A stretch of 64,000 nucleotides of DNA, taken from positions 2,054,001-2,118,000 of the forward strand of contig NZ_CP019980.1 in assembly GCF_002982115.1 (NCBI RefSeq), in the 5' to 3' direction. A program made the translations under genes and the position numbers. The DNA is from Lysinibacillus sphaericus (GTDB taxonomy: Bacteria; Bacillota; Bacilli; Bacillales_A; Planococcaceae). This document shows, one piece after another, positions 44,631-53,125 of this stretch. Position 1 is the first letter of the stretch. Every line of letters begins with the position of its first letter. The notes beneath the pieces are model-generated. The model made no database searches and was not told the origin of the DNA. It saw only the letters and a list, made by a program, of their open reading frames with translations.

Positions 44631-44799
44631 AAAAACACCTCCAAATAATAGCATTTATAATATGGTAACAAAAATTCGCTATTTAGTTAACTAATGTATA
44701 GCGGTATTAATGTCATGAAAGCAAAAAAGCTTACTGAACAATATGCGTAATTAATGAAAATAGAATGATTAAAACATCCCTCTATAATTCAACTATATA

Positions 44800-44928
44800 T
44801 TAAAATCCCTTTTTTCTTTCAAGTACTTCGATCCGTTTCTCTAATTTCTTAATCTTCATGTCATTAAGTAAGACGATGACTGACGTTGCTATAGCGAAAG
44901 TAAAGGCTATGTACGTGATACCAAGCAT
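44800..44928 (-). CDS. Very small membrane/coiled-coil protein (42 aa), phage-like
   Basis: AGGAGG precedes ATG 44928. One hydrophobic helix (ITYIAFTFAIATSVIVLL) is followed by a charged coiled-coil tail (MKIKKLEKRIEVLERKKG). This topology is common in small phage accessory or lysis-regulating proteins; function unknown. Confidence 0.6.
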   Translation of the reverse strand: MLGITYIAFTFAIATSVIVLLNDMKIKKLEKRIEVLERKKGF

Positions 44929-44966
44929 AAATAAACCTCCTAATTTTTGTTAATTCTATTGTAACA

Positions 44967-45003
44967 CAAAAAGCCGCAGCGTCGTCACACGCTAGGGTTT
45001 GAA
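44967..45003. repeat. Hairpin similar to 19445-19490
   Basis: CAAAAAGC-GCAGCGT...ACGCT...TTTGAATTGG appears here and at 19445, both beside phage-derived genes; a shared prophage-linked sequence. Confidence 0.5.
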
Positions 45004-45063
45004 TTGGATTAAGCTATTTAAACCTTATCGAAGCATTATCCCACAGCTTACTTGGCTAACCTG

Positions 45064-45440
45064 ATGAGCCAAAAAGGGCAAATTAATTTAATAAAAAAGA
45101 TTTTACTGCAGTGGATTAAGAATTTTCCTTGGATGGTTGCGACAATGGAAGAAGCACAAAAGCCAGTAGCGAAGGTTGATGATAATAGTTTCAGCGGGGC
45201 GAAAACAGCAATGTATGGTTTTAATGTAACATTACCAAAGGCAGATGGAGATATAAGTAATCCGGTGTTTAATGAAGTTCAACATCGTGTCTATTTGTTA
45301 AATTATCGAACTAAAGAGTATGAGCAAAGGATTGCAGAAGTGCAAGCACGTATACCACTAGTATATAGAGACAGGGGGAGATTGAAGTTCTTCATAGATT
45401 ACTAGATGGCATAGCATGCGTGCAATTGGAAACCATATGA
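45064..45440 (+). pseudogene. Phage ArpU/DUF1492-like late regulator, frameshifted
   Basis: The frame from ATG 45064 includes NPVFNEVQHRVYLLNYRTKE, then IPLVYRDRG, typical of the ArpU/RinA-like late-gene activators. At a G5 run (45374-45378) the frame goes wrong and stops at 45405. Adding one G restores EIEVLHRLLDGIACVQLETI to a stop at 45440. The 5' end has no ribosome binding site and may be truncated too. Confidence 0.6.
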
Positions 45441-45653
45441 GAATATCTAGTACGACAATTTTTAGGGTAAAACGATGAAGTATTCAATGAGCTACTTCAT
45501 TTTAATAACATATGTTCAACAATCGGGCCAGATTGTTGAATAAAACTTTTAAAGGATTTTAAATTTATATTAAAATTTAGATGGTCCAAAAGGCTTTTAC
45601 TTAAACTCCGGTTCTATTAGAATTAAAGTAGGAAAAGTTAAAGGGGGATAGAT

Positions 45654-46106
45654 TTGATTAAAAAAATCGATATAACTAATCTTAAACTTGCTGAAGAAGT
45701 TTTAAACATTCAAATACCTTCATATAAAGTGGAAGCGGAAATAATAGACTTTTATGATATACCGCCATTGAAAGATACAGTTTACACGTTACAACAATGT
45801 GGTGAGACATTTTTTGGTTATTACGTAAAAGAAGAATTATGCGGCGTCATTTCTATAAAAGTAGAGAATGGTATAATCGATATACATCGGTTAATGGTAC
45901 ATCCTAAACATTTCAAAAAAGGAATTGCCAAGATATTATTGGATTTTATTGAAAACGACAATAAAGGATTGGAAACAATAATAGTATCAACTGGATCCAA
46001 GAATACACCAGCAGTGACTTTCTATTTGAAAAATGGATTTTCAAAAACAGAGGAAACAATTATAACAGAACGACTTTCCTTAACTTCTTTTAAAAAAGAA
46101 ATTTAA
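45654..46106 (+). CDS. GNAT acetyltransferase
   Basis: AAAGGGGGA precedes TTG 45654. The 150-aa single GNAT domain has IDIHRLMVHPKHFKKGIAKI (acetyl-CoA loop KKGIA) and SKNTPAVTFYLKNGFSKTEE. Upstream, TTCAACAATC/GATTGTTGAA (45515-45540) forms a leader hairpin without a T-tail. Substrate unknown. Confidence 0.88.
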   Translation: MIKKIDITNLKLAEEVLNIQIPSYKVEAEIIDFYDIPPLKDTVYTLQQCGETFFGYYVKEELCGVISIKVENGIIDIHRLMVHPKHFKKGIAKILLDFIENDNKGLETIIVSTGSKNTPAVTFYLKNGFSKTEETIITERLSLTSFKKEI

Positions 46107-46125
46107 TATAGTTTATTTAGCAATT

Positions 46126-46158
46126 AAGCGCTCTCCTGGAATTAGGAAAGTGCTTTTT
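46126..46158 (+). terminator. Intrinsic terminator of the GNAT gene
   Basis: AAGCGCTCTCCT pairs with AGGAAAGTGCTT using G-U pairs, then T6. Confidence 0.8.
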
Positions 46159-46396
46159 TAATTAAAAGGCAGATTGAAATCGTGCGCGATTGTGGAAGTA
46201 AAGGTTTCTGCCCTTGGTATTTATAAAATCCTCTATATTAGTGAAAGACAGACTCACGACCGACCCACGCCTTATAAACTTGTTCGATATGATTTTTTAA
46301 GTGTATTACTAGGAGACGAGAAAATGAAATCCTTGTTTACACAAAGGATTATATACGATGATTTGGATTAAAATGTTAATTATGGTGGTGAAATTA

Positions 46397-47035
46397 ATGA
46401 AGTGGACATATGTTTTAGGTATCGTTATTTTAACTGCGTTATTGAGTATAGGTGGTACACTTTTAATCTCAGACAAGATCTATGACAAAGGAGAGCTGGA
46501 ACAAGATGTGAAAGAATTAGAGAACACTTCAAAAGCAGATACAAAAGAAAAATTTGTATCGACGGTAGATGTGAGCGGTATAGGTTGGGAAAACCCTATT
46601 TTCTCCAAGAAAATTGATGATTGGAAAAGTGGAGAAGAACCCTTCGTTGGCAATCTAGTAGAAGAAGTGATTCAAGAGATGGCACACCAAAAGATTATCG
46701 CTGAATCGAAAGAAGGCTCTATTATGATTACACCAGAAAGAATCGACATTTTAATACAGATGGTAGAAGAAAACAAAGATAACTATGAACGTCATAAAAT
46801 GTCTGATAAATATGCACCTTATGAAATATATCTAGATATATTAAAACGTTGGAAAAAAGGTGATTTTTCAACAGTTGACGATGACCATAATATTTTAATG
46901 TTTATTCAAGGAGGGAAACCACCTGAAGGTTTAGCAACAGATATTGCTTCGGAAGAACAAGAGATAAACTATATTTTCCAAGTTTTTGCTAAAGAGGTAG
47001 ATGAAGTCTTTGGCTCGACAGAAAAGCAGAATTAA
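46397..47035 (+). CDS. DUF6241-type membrane-anchored protein
   Basis: GGTGGTG precedes ATG 46397 (46373 is an alternative). An N-terminal membrane helix (YVLGIVILTALLSIGGTLLI) is followed by a ~170-aa extracytoplasmic helical domain with MAHQKIIAESKEGSIMITPE, IYLDILKRWKKGDFSTVDDD and HNILMFIQGG, the DUF6241 pattern as I recall it. Function unknown. Confidence 0.75.
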   Translation: MKWTYVLGIVILTALLSIGGTLLISDKIYDKGELEQDVKELENTSKADTKEKFVSTVDVSGIGWENPIFSKKIDDWKSGEEPFVGNLVEEVIQEMAHQKIIAESKEGSIMITPERIDILIQMVEENKDNYERHKMSDKYAPYEIYLDILKRWKKGDFSTVDDDHNILMFIQGGKPPEGLATDIASEEQEINYIFQVFAKEVDEVFGSTEKQN

Positions 47036-47065
47036 TCTATTTTTAGAAGTTAAATAATAATTGCT

Positions 47066-47090
47066 AACATCCTTCGGGGTGTTTTTATTT
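47066..47090 (+). terminator. Intrinsic terminator
   Basis: AACATCC-TTCG-GGGTGTT with a UUCG tetraloop, then T5. Confidence 0.85.
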
Positions 47091-47143
47091 TCTCTTTTAT
47101 AGAGAAGTCTTCTTAAGATATTAGCGGTATAGGCAGAGGATAC

Positions 47144-47412
47144 CGAAAAAGATCTTGTTAAAAATAGAACGGAGGTTTTCGTCGTACCGAACAGAGCACC
47201 GTTGCTATCGGTAGATGCAGTCGCGCCTTCTGGTGTTGTAAATACTGAAAAATTCAAAATATCTGGTAAAGCATAAGAGGAAGATGCAAATGCCACGGTA
47301 AAGGTGACAAGTCGTATCAACGCAGGTGAGCCAATGGAAATTTACAGTGGTTCAGGTGGTCCTTAGGGGTTTTAAGTATCACTTGCACAATTAGTAGTGT
47401 TTTGGTCGTAGA
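47144..47412 (+). pseudogene. Ig-like/surface or tail protein remnant
   Basis: One frame reads EKDLVKNRTEVFVVPNRAPL, VDAVAPSGVVNTEKFKISGK, then after a TAA, DANATVKVTSRINAGEPMEI, with further stops. The pattern of alternating strands is that of bacterial Ig-like domains in surface or phage-tail proteins. Neither start nor intact end survives. Confidence 0.55.
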
Positions 47413-47692
47413 TAATTACGGGGCTAAGACAAGTAAAATCATTAGAGTGGTGCATCTATTATGTGTGGAAAATTTTGCTGGACTTGAGGACATTTTTGCT
47501 TTTGTTGCTTTGTAATAGATGAGTACAACAATACGGTTAATGTAGATGATACATGCGATAATATTGTGGAATAAAATTTTCGATGATATGTTATACAAGT
47601 TTTTATGCAAATTTATAAACAAACTCTGTAAGTATAGACGCTCTACTGTTTGTGCAATTTGTATAAAAAAATGTACAATCAATAGTTAAAGT

Positions 47693-47736
47693 GAAAAGGC
47701 AAAAACGTTGATTTAACAACATTCGTGCCTTTTTGG
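47693..47736. terminator. Imperfect bidirectional terminator
   Basis: AAAAGGCA...ACGTTG and CAAC...CGTGCCTTTTT arms; downstream of the VanZ gene on the minus strand. Confidence 0.65.
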
Positions 47737-47744
47737 TGTATATT

Positions 47745-48335
47745 TTAATCGACAATTTTTGTTTGGGTGTTTAATTTATATGAGTGAATATAATTTACTG
47801 CGTACTTTACTAAAAAGATTCCTAAGACCCCACCCAAAACATTAAATAACGAACAGAAAATATCCATATTACCAAAGTGGCCCTTAGTAAAACCAGACCG
47901 CCCAAGTAAAAGATGGGCGAAATGTATCACTAAACAACTTAAAACAACAATAGAAATTGCTTTTTTGTTACTTTTTAAATTGAAAAGGAGTAATAAAAAA
48001 ATCCCAAATGGTACAAATAAAATAAAATTATAAAATAAAGCTGAATAACTAAAAATAGAAATATGAAAGTGCATCGTATCAAATATTCCAAACCAGTCAT
48101 TCGTTGAAATAAATCCTCTACCATTGTCTGCTGGATTTTGAGGGAGCGTGAATCCACCAGTTTTAATTTGAATTAAACTTATTAAGTAAAAGATAAAGCT
48201 ATATAGAATAATTCGTTTTTTATTACTTTTTATTTCTTTTCTAAAATAGTCAAGAAATACATCAATAAAAATATATACTAGCAAAATTAGAAATCCGAAA
48301 GGAACAATATTGTAAAGAACGTATGTTGAATGCAC
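47745..48335 (-). CDS. VanZ family membrane protein
   Basis: GGGAG lies 9 nt before GTG 48335 on the minus strand but directly abuts the ATG at 48344, so GTG is chosen (196 aa). Five to six hydrophobic segments with the VanZ landmarks: NFILFVPFGIFLLLL and the polar pattern GHFGNMDI-FCSLFNVLGGVLG. VanZ proteins can lower teicoplanin susceptibility, but most family members have unknown roles, and no van cluster is present. Confidence 0.85.
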   Translation of the reverse strand: MHSTYVLYNIVPFGFLILLVYIFIDVFLDYFRKEIKSNKKRIILYSFIFYLISLIQIKTGGFTLPQNPADNGRGFISTNDWFGIFDTMHFHISIFSYSALFYNFILFVPFGIFLLLLFNLKSNKKAISIVVLSCLVIHFAHLLLGRSGFTKGHFGNMDIFCSLFNVLGGVLGIFLVKYAVNYIHSYKLNTQTKIVD

Positions 48336-48533
48336 AATTAACATCTCCCACTATTTGTAACATTTAAAAGTCAATATTTATTTTACCGATTTTTACATTA
48401 TAAAACAAATATAACTCGTCAACTAACCTGTTACGTTAATTGAAGTATATAAAGCTACCAAAGCGTTGTTTAGGATATATAACCTTGCGAACGCGATATA
48501 ACTAATGATATTCGTGATACAACAATAGGGTGC

Positions 48534-48647
48534 ATGTCAACGTATATAGCGAACCAAGAGCAACGTTTAGCAGAGCAGGAAAGGGCGATTATAGAGCTTT
48601 CCTCGTTAATTGCAAAGGAATCAGAAGGAGGCGAACAAAATGTTTAA
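48534..48647 (+). pseudogene. Truncated phage tail-region gene (37 aa)
   Basis: From ATG 48534 the frame reads MSTYIANQEQRLAEQERAII and ends EGGEQNV, overlapping the start of the next small gene. It has the style of the C-terminal end of phage baseplate or tail accessory proteins that precede XkdX-like genes. Probably the surviving end of a longer gene. Confidence 0.5.
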
Positions 48648-48807
48648 TGAACAGAGTGGACTAGTAGCTATCTGGTATAACTATGTGCTAGCACGTCCAC
48701 ATAAACGTAATCAAGTACCAAATCTATCGAATTTGCGCCAAGTGGTGTATCACAAACTAGAACAAGAAAATGATAGGAAAATTTATGAATTTAAGTCAAA
48801 AGAATGA
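48640..48807 (+). CDS. Small phage-like protein (55 aa)
   Basis: GAAGGAGG precedes ATG 48640, and the start overlaps the previous stop. The protein reads SGLVAIWYNYVLARPHKRNQ, then NLSNLRQVVYHKLEQENDRK. Small proteins of this size sit between tail-fibre and holin genes in Bacillus phages; that fits the holin 0.9 kb downstream. Function unknown. Confidence 0.6.
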   Translation: MFNEQSGLVAIWYNYVLARPHKRNQVPNLSNLRQVVYHKLEQENDRKIYEFKSKE

Positions 48808-48903
48808 AGTGAAATAATAATATTTTACAATATAATAGACTTAATTGTTATGTTGTTTTCTATCTTAAATAATCAAAAGATAGTTATTGGAGAGGATGAT
48901 TGG

Positions 48904-49626
48904 ATGAGTAAAGACTTTATTATTTTTGGAGCAAGTCAAGGGCTTGGCGACGCCTTTGTAAAGGGTCTACCCATAGAGGGAGATACAGTATGGATGGTGT
49001 CAAGAACACGACCAGAAAGCTTGGATATTAATGATGGTGTAAATCGCAAATGGCTTTCAATAGATTTATCAAGTCAACAACACATCTCTTCTTTAAAGGA
49101 AACCTTAAAAGACATTGCAATAGATGTATTAATATATAATGTTGGCGTATGGGAAAAGCGTGGTTTCGAAGATGACTATACATTTGATAAGGATGAAATC
49201 GAAGATATTTCCAACTTAATCAATATAAATCTAACTTCTACTATTACGTATATTCAAGCGCTTCTACCAAACTTAAGACAAGCTAAAAATGGAAAAGTCA
49301 TTTTAATTGGTTCAACGGCAGGCTTAGAACATACAAATAGTTCACAGGTTTCATTTGTAGCATCTAAATTCGGCTTACGAGGCATTACAAATGCTCTACG
49401 TGAACATTTGAGAGGAGATAAAATTCCTGTCACTTGTATTAATCCAGGGGAGCTAGCAGCAGAAGTACCTTATGAAGAAGGTGCAGAAAAGGCAATTGAT
49501 TTATATGAAGGTACACGTATACCTGTACAAGATATTGTATCTATTGTGCAATGTGTGATTAATTTATCACCAGTTTCATGTGTTAAGGAAATTACTATCC
49601 CTTCAATAACAGACTTAAATGCTTGA
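48904..49626 (+). CDS. SDR family protein lacking the catalytic Tyr
   Basis: AGAGGATGA precedes ATG 48904. The 240-aa short-chain dehydrogenase has the NAD(P)-binding GASQGLG and the VLIYNVGV motif (NAG equivalent), and the catalytic Ser in ILIGSTAG. The usual Tyr of YxxxK is Phe in SFVASKFGLRG, so classic hydride transfer chemistry may be impaired. It lies between phage tail remnants and a holin, on the same strand, as a moron-like cargo gene. Strong terminator follows. Confidence 0.85.
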   Translation: MSKDFIIFGASQGLGDAFVKGLPIEGDTVWMVSRTRPESLDINDGVNRKWLSIDLSSQQHISSLKETLKDIAIDVLIYNVGVWEKRGFEDDYTFDKDEIEDISNLININLTSTITYIQALLPNLRQAKNGKVILIGSTAGLEHTNSSQVSFVASKFGLRGITNALREHLRGDKIPVTCINPGELAAEVPYEEGAEKAIDLYEGTRIPVQDIVSIVQCVINLSPVSCVKEITIPSITDLNA

Positions 49627-49660
49627 TCGTTTCAAAATAAGTAAAATTACAATAGATTTT

Positions 49661-49695
49661 AAGCCTTCTACAATCATCTGTGGAGGGCTTTTATT
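49661..49695 (+). terminator. Intrinsic terminator of the SDR gene
   Basis: AAGCCTTCTACA pairs with TGTGGAGGGCTT through G-U pairs, then T-rich. Confidence 0.8.
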
Positions 49696-49716
49696 ATGCA
49701 AAAAGGAAGGTGTCCA

Positions 49717-50133
49717 ATGAAAACAGACACATTATATACATCACTTGTAGGCGGCTCCGTGGCAGGGGTCGCTTATTTTGTTGGTGGCATTGACCATTTA
49801 ATCAAAGCACTCACTATCTTTATGGCGATTGATTATATTTTAGGCGTTATGGTTGCGTTTGTTGTGAAAAACGTTGATAGCAGAAAAGCATTAATCGGAC
49901 TGTTTAAAAAAGTGGCCATGATTTTGATGGTGATTGCTACAGTACAACTGGACTTAGCAACAGAGAGTGGAAACTTTATGCGCAATGCCATGATTCTTTT
50001 TCTAATTGGTATGGAGGGAATCAGTATGATTGAGAATCTTGGTAAGTTAGGAATGAGAGTGCCTAAGTTTTTAACGAATGCTTTTAAGCAGCTTCAAATC
50101 GATAACGATGAGAAAAAGGATGATAAACAATGA
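49717..50133 (+). CDS. Phage holin family protein
   Basis: AAGGAAGGTG precedes ATG 49717. The 138-aa holin shares most of its sequence with the one at 20008-20424 (SRKALIGLFKKVAMILMVIA, SGNFMRNAMILFLIGMEGIS). It would form membrane lesions that let the endolysin out. Its stop overlaps the endolysin start by 4 nt, so this lysis cassette is intact and translationally coupled. Confidence 0.92.
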   Translation: MKTDTLYTSLVGGSVAGVAYFVGGIDHLIKALTIFMAIDYILGVMVAFVVKNVDSRKALIGLFKKVAMILMVIATVQLDLATESGNFMRNAMILFLIGMEGISMIENLGKLGMRVPKFLTNAFKQLQIDNDEKKDDKQ

Positions 50134-50819
50134 GTGTTACAACTACATGCCGAGATTTAGGTGAATTACTACCAGTGGCGCAAACAGCCTGCCGATTACT
50201 CTTTCAGGAATGCTATAAAGCAGGTATTCATAATATCTTTGTCACGGAAACATACAGGTCGCAAGCACGCCAAAATTATTTATATCAGCAGGGGCGAACT
50301 CGATTATATGACTCCAAGGGTAAGCGCCTTTATCCAGTGACTTGGACTCTAAAGAGTAATCATACTTCACGTTTAGCATGGGACATTGCCGTGGCTCCAC
50401 CGAAACCCTTATATGATGTAGATACATTAACAAAAATAGGGGCAATAGCTCGTAAGTTAGGTATTACGTGGGGCGGTGATTGGGCACGTAGAATTGACCG
50501 ACCACATTTTGAAGTGAAGCCGAATTGGAAGATGCCTACAGGGTACAAATTAGATGGACAAGTAATCGTACCAAGTAACAGCAAATTGAAAGTTCAATTA
50601 ATTGTGAAAGACAAGAAGGAGGAAGTTAAAGTGGCAAATACAAATTGGAATCCAGGTTCACCAGCTATAAGAACAGAGACAGAGAACTTTATTGCTCAGG
50701 CTGTGAAGGATGGTATTATTAATGCTTCACATTTGAAGGATTTACAAAGTGGTGTGATGACAACGGATCGCTTGATTGGATTATATATCACAATCGAGAA
50801 ACGCAGAAATAATAAATAA
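50130..50819 (+). CDS. Phage endolysin, M15 peptidoglycan endopeptidase
   Basis: ATG 50130 overlaps the holin stop. The 229-aa protein has an M15 (Ply500/CwlK-like) domain: ETYRSQARQNYLYQQGR, zinc ligands in SNHTSRLAWDIA and RPHFEV. A ~75-residue C-terminal wall-binding tail follows (NWNPGSPAIRTETENFIAQA, ending TTDRLIGLYITIEKRRNNK). It likely cuts L-Ala-D-Glu bonds. The tail is echoed by a separate fragment at 51231-51290. Confidence 0.9.
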   Translation: MSVTTTCRDLGELLPVAQTACRLLFQECYKAGIHNIFVTETYRSQARQNYLYQQGRTRLYDSKGKRLYPVTWTLKSNHTSRLAWDIAVAPPKPLYDVDTLTKIGAIARKLGITWGGDWARRIDRPHFEVKPNWKMPTGYKLDGQVIVPSNSKLKVQLIVKDKKEEVKVANTNWNPGSPAIRTETENFIAQAVKDGIINASHLKDLQSGVMTTDRLIGLYITIEKRRNNK

Positions 50820-50886
50820 TAGTTAGACACAGTAAAAGTACTTGTCTTTTTGACTTTAATCATAGAAATAGCAAAGCCTCAATGTA

Positions 50887-50921
50887 AAAGGCTACCAAAT
50901 GAAATTCATTTGGTAGCCTTG
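50887..50921. terminator. Bidirectional hairpin terminator
   Basis: AAGGCTACCAAATGA/TCATTTGGTAGCCTT perfect stem around AAT. It serves the endolysin and the converging minus-strand gene. Confidence 0.8.
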
Positions 50922-50948
50922 CTGTTTTGAGTATTCAAAAAACCTATT

Positions 50949-51179
50949 TTACCATTTTATTTCTGGATATATTTCTGAGATTTTCATACCTTCAATTGTT
51001 CCTTTTTCAAGTAGTTCTTCATAACCATTAAATTCTTGAGAATGCTGATCTTTAACTCTTGATAGATAGGATTTACCACGATTATGACTTATCCAATATT
51101 CCTCACCTTTATAATAAAAATTCAGTTCATCATTCATTTCGAGAAGGCTTTTAAACTCTAAGTACTCTTTTTCTGTCAT
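50949..51179 (-). CDS. Hypothetical protein (76 aa)
   Basis: AAAGGAG precedes ATG 51179. Soluble, acidic: TEKEYLEFKSLLEMNDELNF, EEYWISHNRGKSYLSRVKDQ, ending SEIYPEIKW. The style recalls small immunity-like proteins, but no family is recognised. It interrupts what was once a continuous phage lysis region. Confidence 0.6.
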   Translation of the reverse strand: MTEKEYLEFKSLLEMNDELNFYYKGEEYWISHNRGKSYLSRVKDQHSQEFNGYEELLEKGTIEGMKISEIYPEIKW

Positions 51180-51230
51180 GTAATTTACTCCTTTTTAATA
51201 CGGATTGCCTCTATGGGTACCAGTCCAATC

Positions 51231-51290
51231 ATGACGACGGATCGTTTGATTGGTTTGTATATTACGATTCAACAAAGACGTAATAAATAA
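51231..51290 (+). pseudogene. C-terminal fragment of a second endolysin gene
   Basis: ATG 51231 opens MTTDRLIGLYITIQQRRNK, nearly identical to the end of the endolysin at 50130-50819 (TTDRLIGLYITIEKRRNNK), then stops at the same relative place. A hairpin terminator follows. It is a leftover of a duplicated or recombined lysis gene. Confidence 0.75.
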
Positions 51291-51297
51291 AATAGAA

Positions 51298-51337
51298 AGA
51301 CCGCTCTACCACTTAATCATTGTGGAGGGCGGTCTCT
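51298..51337. terminator. Hairpin terminator between the endolysin fragment and the Ig-like gene
   Basis: AGACCGCTCTACCAC/GTGGAGGGCGGTCT stem; serves both directions. Confidence 0.75.
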
Positions 51338-51340
51338 TGA

Positions 51341-52639
51341 TTAATACTCTCTTACTTCAAATGAAGCAATCTTGTCGTGTACAATATATTCAGTTACTTT
51401 TTTATAAGGTGAAATAGTTTTTGTGAATTTGAAAGTTGAAGTACCTTGAGCACTTTCAAACCAATTCAAGTAATTATTTAAAACGGTATTAGTAACATCA
51501 TATTCTTTTGTAATACCGTTTACTAGTGTGATACTAAGGATAGCACTAGAAGATTCATTATTTGGTTTCTTAACAATAACTGTAGCAATAGCAACCAGTT
51601 TTGTATTTTCGACTTTAGCAGTAATAATTGCTTTACCTTCATTAATGGCAGTCACATTACCGTTCTGGTCTACAGTGGCAATAGATTCATCACTTGTTGA
51701 CCAAATTAAATTTTTATTTAATGAGTCTGCAGGTAAAACTGTAGCAGTTAATTTATCTTTGCTACCTTCAAGTAGCTCAAGTGCATTCCTATCTAATGTT
51801 ATAGATTCAGTTTCTAGACTTCCTTGCTTCTTAACAGTTACAGTGCAGTTTGCAGTTAGATTTGTATTTGCAAGTTGTGCTGTGACAGTAATTATTCCTT
51901 CCTTAATAGCAGTTACATTGCCGTCTAAATCTACAGTTGCAATACTTTCATCACTACTTGTCCAAATAATATTTGCGCTGTCTGGAGTAACTACAGCAGT
52001 AAGCTTTTTTGCTTCACCTTCAGATAGTTCTAGATTATTTTTGTCTAAAGTAATGGAGTCTGTATTAGGAATATCATTCTCAGATATTAAAAATCCATCT
52101 ACATCAATAGCGTCTATTGCAAAATACTCATTCTTTATGTTGTTTGTTATATCTATCTGAACTTTGTGTTTACCATAAGGCAAATCTACTTTTTTGTAGA
52201 ATACAGTCTGTGAGCTAGAATCACCTCCTTTTGCCGAAGCTGATTCTGAAACACCATCTATATTGATTGAGAAAGTCGCTCTATTACTATAGATGAAGTC
52301 AAGTAACATAAATTTAGTTCCTTCAAAAAAGAAGGTAAAACTCATATCTTTAGCAGTACCTTCTATACGTGTTCCCTTGTATAAGGATGAACTTGAAAAT
52401 GAATGCATATTTGTATATTTTACCAAAGAGTTTGGAACATCATATCTTTTCCAACCAATTTCAGGTTTTAAAAGTCTACTCCCAACTACCGCACTATTTT
52501 CAGGGGTATTATTTAAATTTGTTACTCCTTCTTCGTAATCAGCGAAGTCTGCTGCAGATGCACTTTCAAAACCAATACTAACAAAGGCTAAGAATGTTAT
52601 AGCTAAATAAAAAAACCCTTTTTTGAACAAATTAATCAC
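51341..52639 (-). CDS. Secreted protein with two Big_2 Ig-like domains
   Basis: AAGGAGG lies 8 nt before GTG 52639. The signal peptide is clear (FFYLAITFLAFVSIGFESAS-AAD). Residues ~35-190 form a jelly-roll carbohydrate-binding-like domain (SLVKYTNMHSFSSSSLYKGT). Two Big_2 domains follow, each with SITLD...L.L.EG and STSDESIATVDxxGNVTAI. The end is a short beta domain (KVTEYIVHDKIASFEVREY). Likely cell-surface or extracellular adhesion/binding protein. The gene sits between the lysis relics and the prophage left end. Confidence 0.9.
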   Translation of the reverse strand: MINLFKKGFFYLAITFLAFVSIGFESASAADFADYEEGVTNLNNTPENSAVVGSRLLKPEIGWKRYDVPNSLVKYTNMHSFSSSSLYKGTRIEGTAKDMSFTFFFEGTKFMLLDFIYSNRATFSINIDGVSESASAKGGDSSSQTVFYKKVDLPYGKHKVQIDITNNIKNEYFAIDAIDVDGFLISENDIPNTDSITLDKNNLELSEGEAKKLTAVVTPDSANIIWTSSDESIATVDLDGNVTAIKEGIITVTAQLANTNLTANCTVTVKKQGSLETESITLDRNALELLEGSKDKLTATVLPADSLNKNLIWSTSDESIATVDQNGNVTAINEGKAIITAKVENTKLVAIATVIVKKPNNESSSAILSITLVNGITKEYDVTNTVLNNYLNWFESAQGTSTFKFTKTISPYKKVTEYIVHDKIASFEVREY

Positions 52640-52830
52640 TTATGTATCCTCCTTCAAAATATCTAAGGGCATTATTCCAAATACCCTGCAGTAACAACTT
52701 TAACCATTAATAATTTAATTTACCATAATAAAAATCGACACTTTTTGATAATAAAAATGTAATACTAAGAAATAAATCCATTTTTTAGGTGTGTAACAAC
52801 CCACAACCAATGCCACTTCGTTACACAAAA

Positions 52831-52870
52831 AAAGTCACGAAAGTCACGAAAAAGTCACGAAAAAGTCACA
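52831..52870 (+). repeat. Four direct repeats AAAGTCACR, possible integrase arm sites
   Basis: Copies start at 52831, 52840, 52851 and 52862. Short tandem direct repeats just outside a tyrosine integrase gene are typical of arm-type binding sites. The 486-bp gap between 52640 and 53125 holds these, a promoter and a 21-codon frame. Confidence 0.55.
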
Positions 52871-52910
52871 TTTCTCCCGAAAACATGTGAATTTGGGCGA
52901 AAACAAGTTT

Positions 52911-52940
52911 TTGTACATTCGTAAGAAACCTTGCTATAAT
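52911..52940 (+). promoter_or_regulatory. SigA promoter near the prophage junction
   Basis: TTGTAC, an 18-nt spacer, then a perfect TATAAT. It drives a 21-codon frame (52976-53041) with GAGGG in front, which may be the stub of a host gene cut by integration. Confidence 0.65.
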
Positions 52941-52975
52941 GGGCTTTGTGATTACATATGAAAGAGGGTAAAAGC

Positions 52976-53041
52976 ATGAATGCTTACGACGAATATAAGG
53001 GGTCAGGTTTCGGAAGAACCTTGATATATCAACGTTTATAG
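52976..53041 (+). pseudogene. 21-codon stub, possible host gene interrupted by prophage integration
   Basis: GAGGG precedes ATG 52976; translation reads MNAYDEYKGSGFGRTLIYQR then L and a stop. A strong promoter lies upstream, yet the product is tiny, suggesting that the original downstream part was separated at the attachment site. Alternatively it is a genuine leader peptide. Confidence 0.4.
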
Positions 53042-53125
53042 AGGATAAATGAAGCTGATTTTGCAAAAAAGCAACCAAACAGCAACATTTATCCTTTTAT
53101 TGTTGTTAAACGGATTTTTGGAGGT

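Noticed and set aside
46174..46371. 65-codon plus-strand frame before the DUF6241 gene
   Set aside because: No ribosome binding site and no coherent domain; overlaps the leader of the real gene.
51528..52160. 210-codon plus-strand frame
   Set aside because: Mirror of the Ig-like repeats of the secreted protein on the minus strand; hydrophobic Ser/Val-rich translation is typical of an antisense shadow.
52831..52870. Short CRISPR-like repeat cluster
   Set aside because: The units are 9 bp with 0-2 bp between them and no spacers; arm-type integrase sites fit better.
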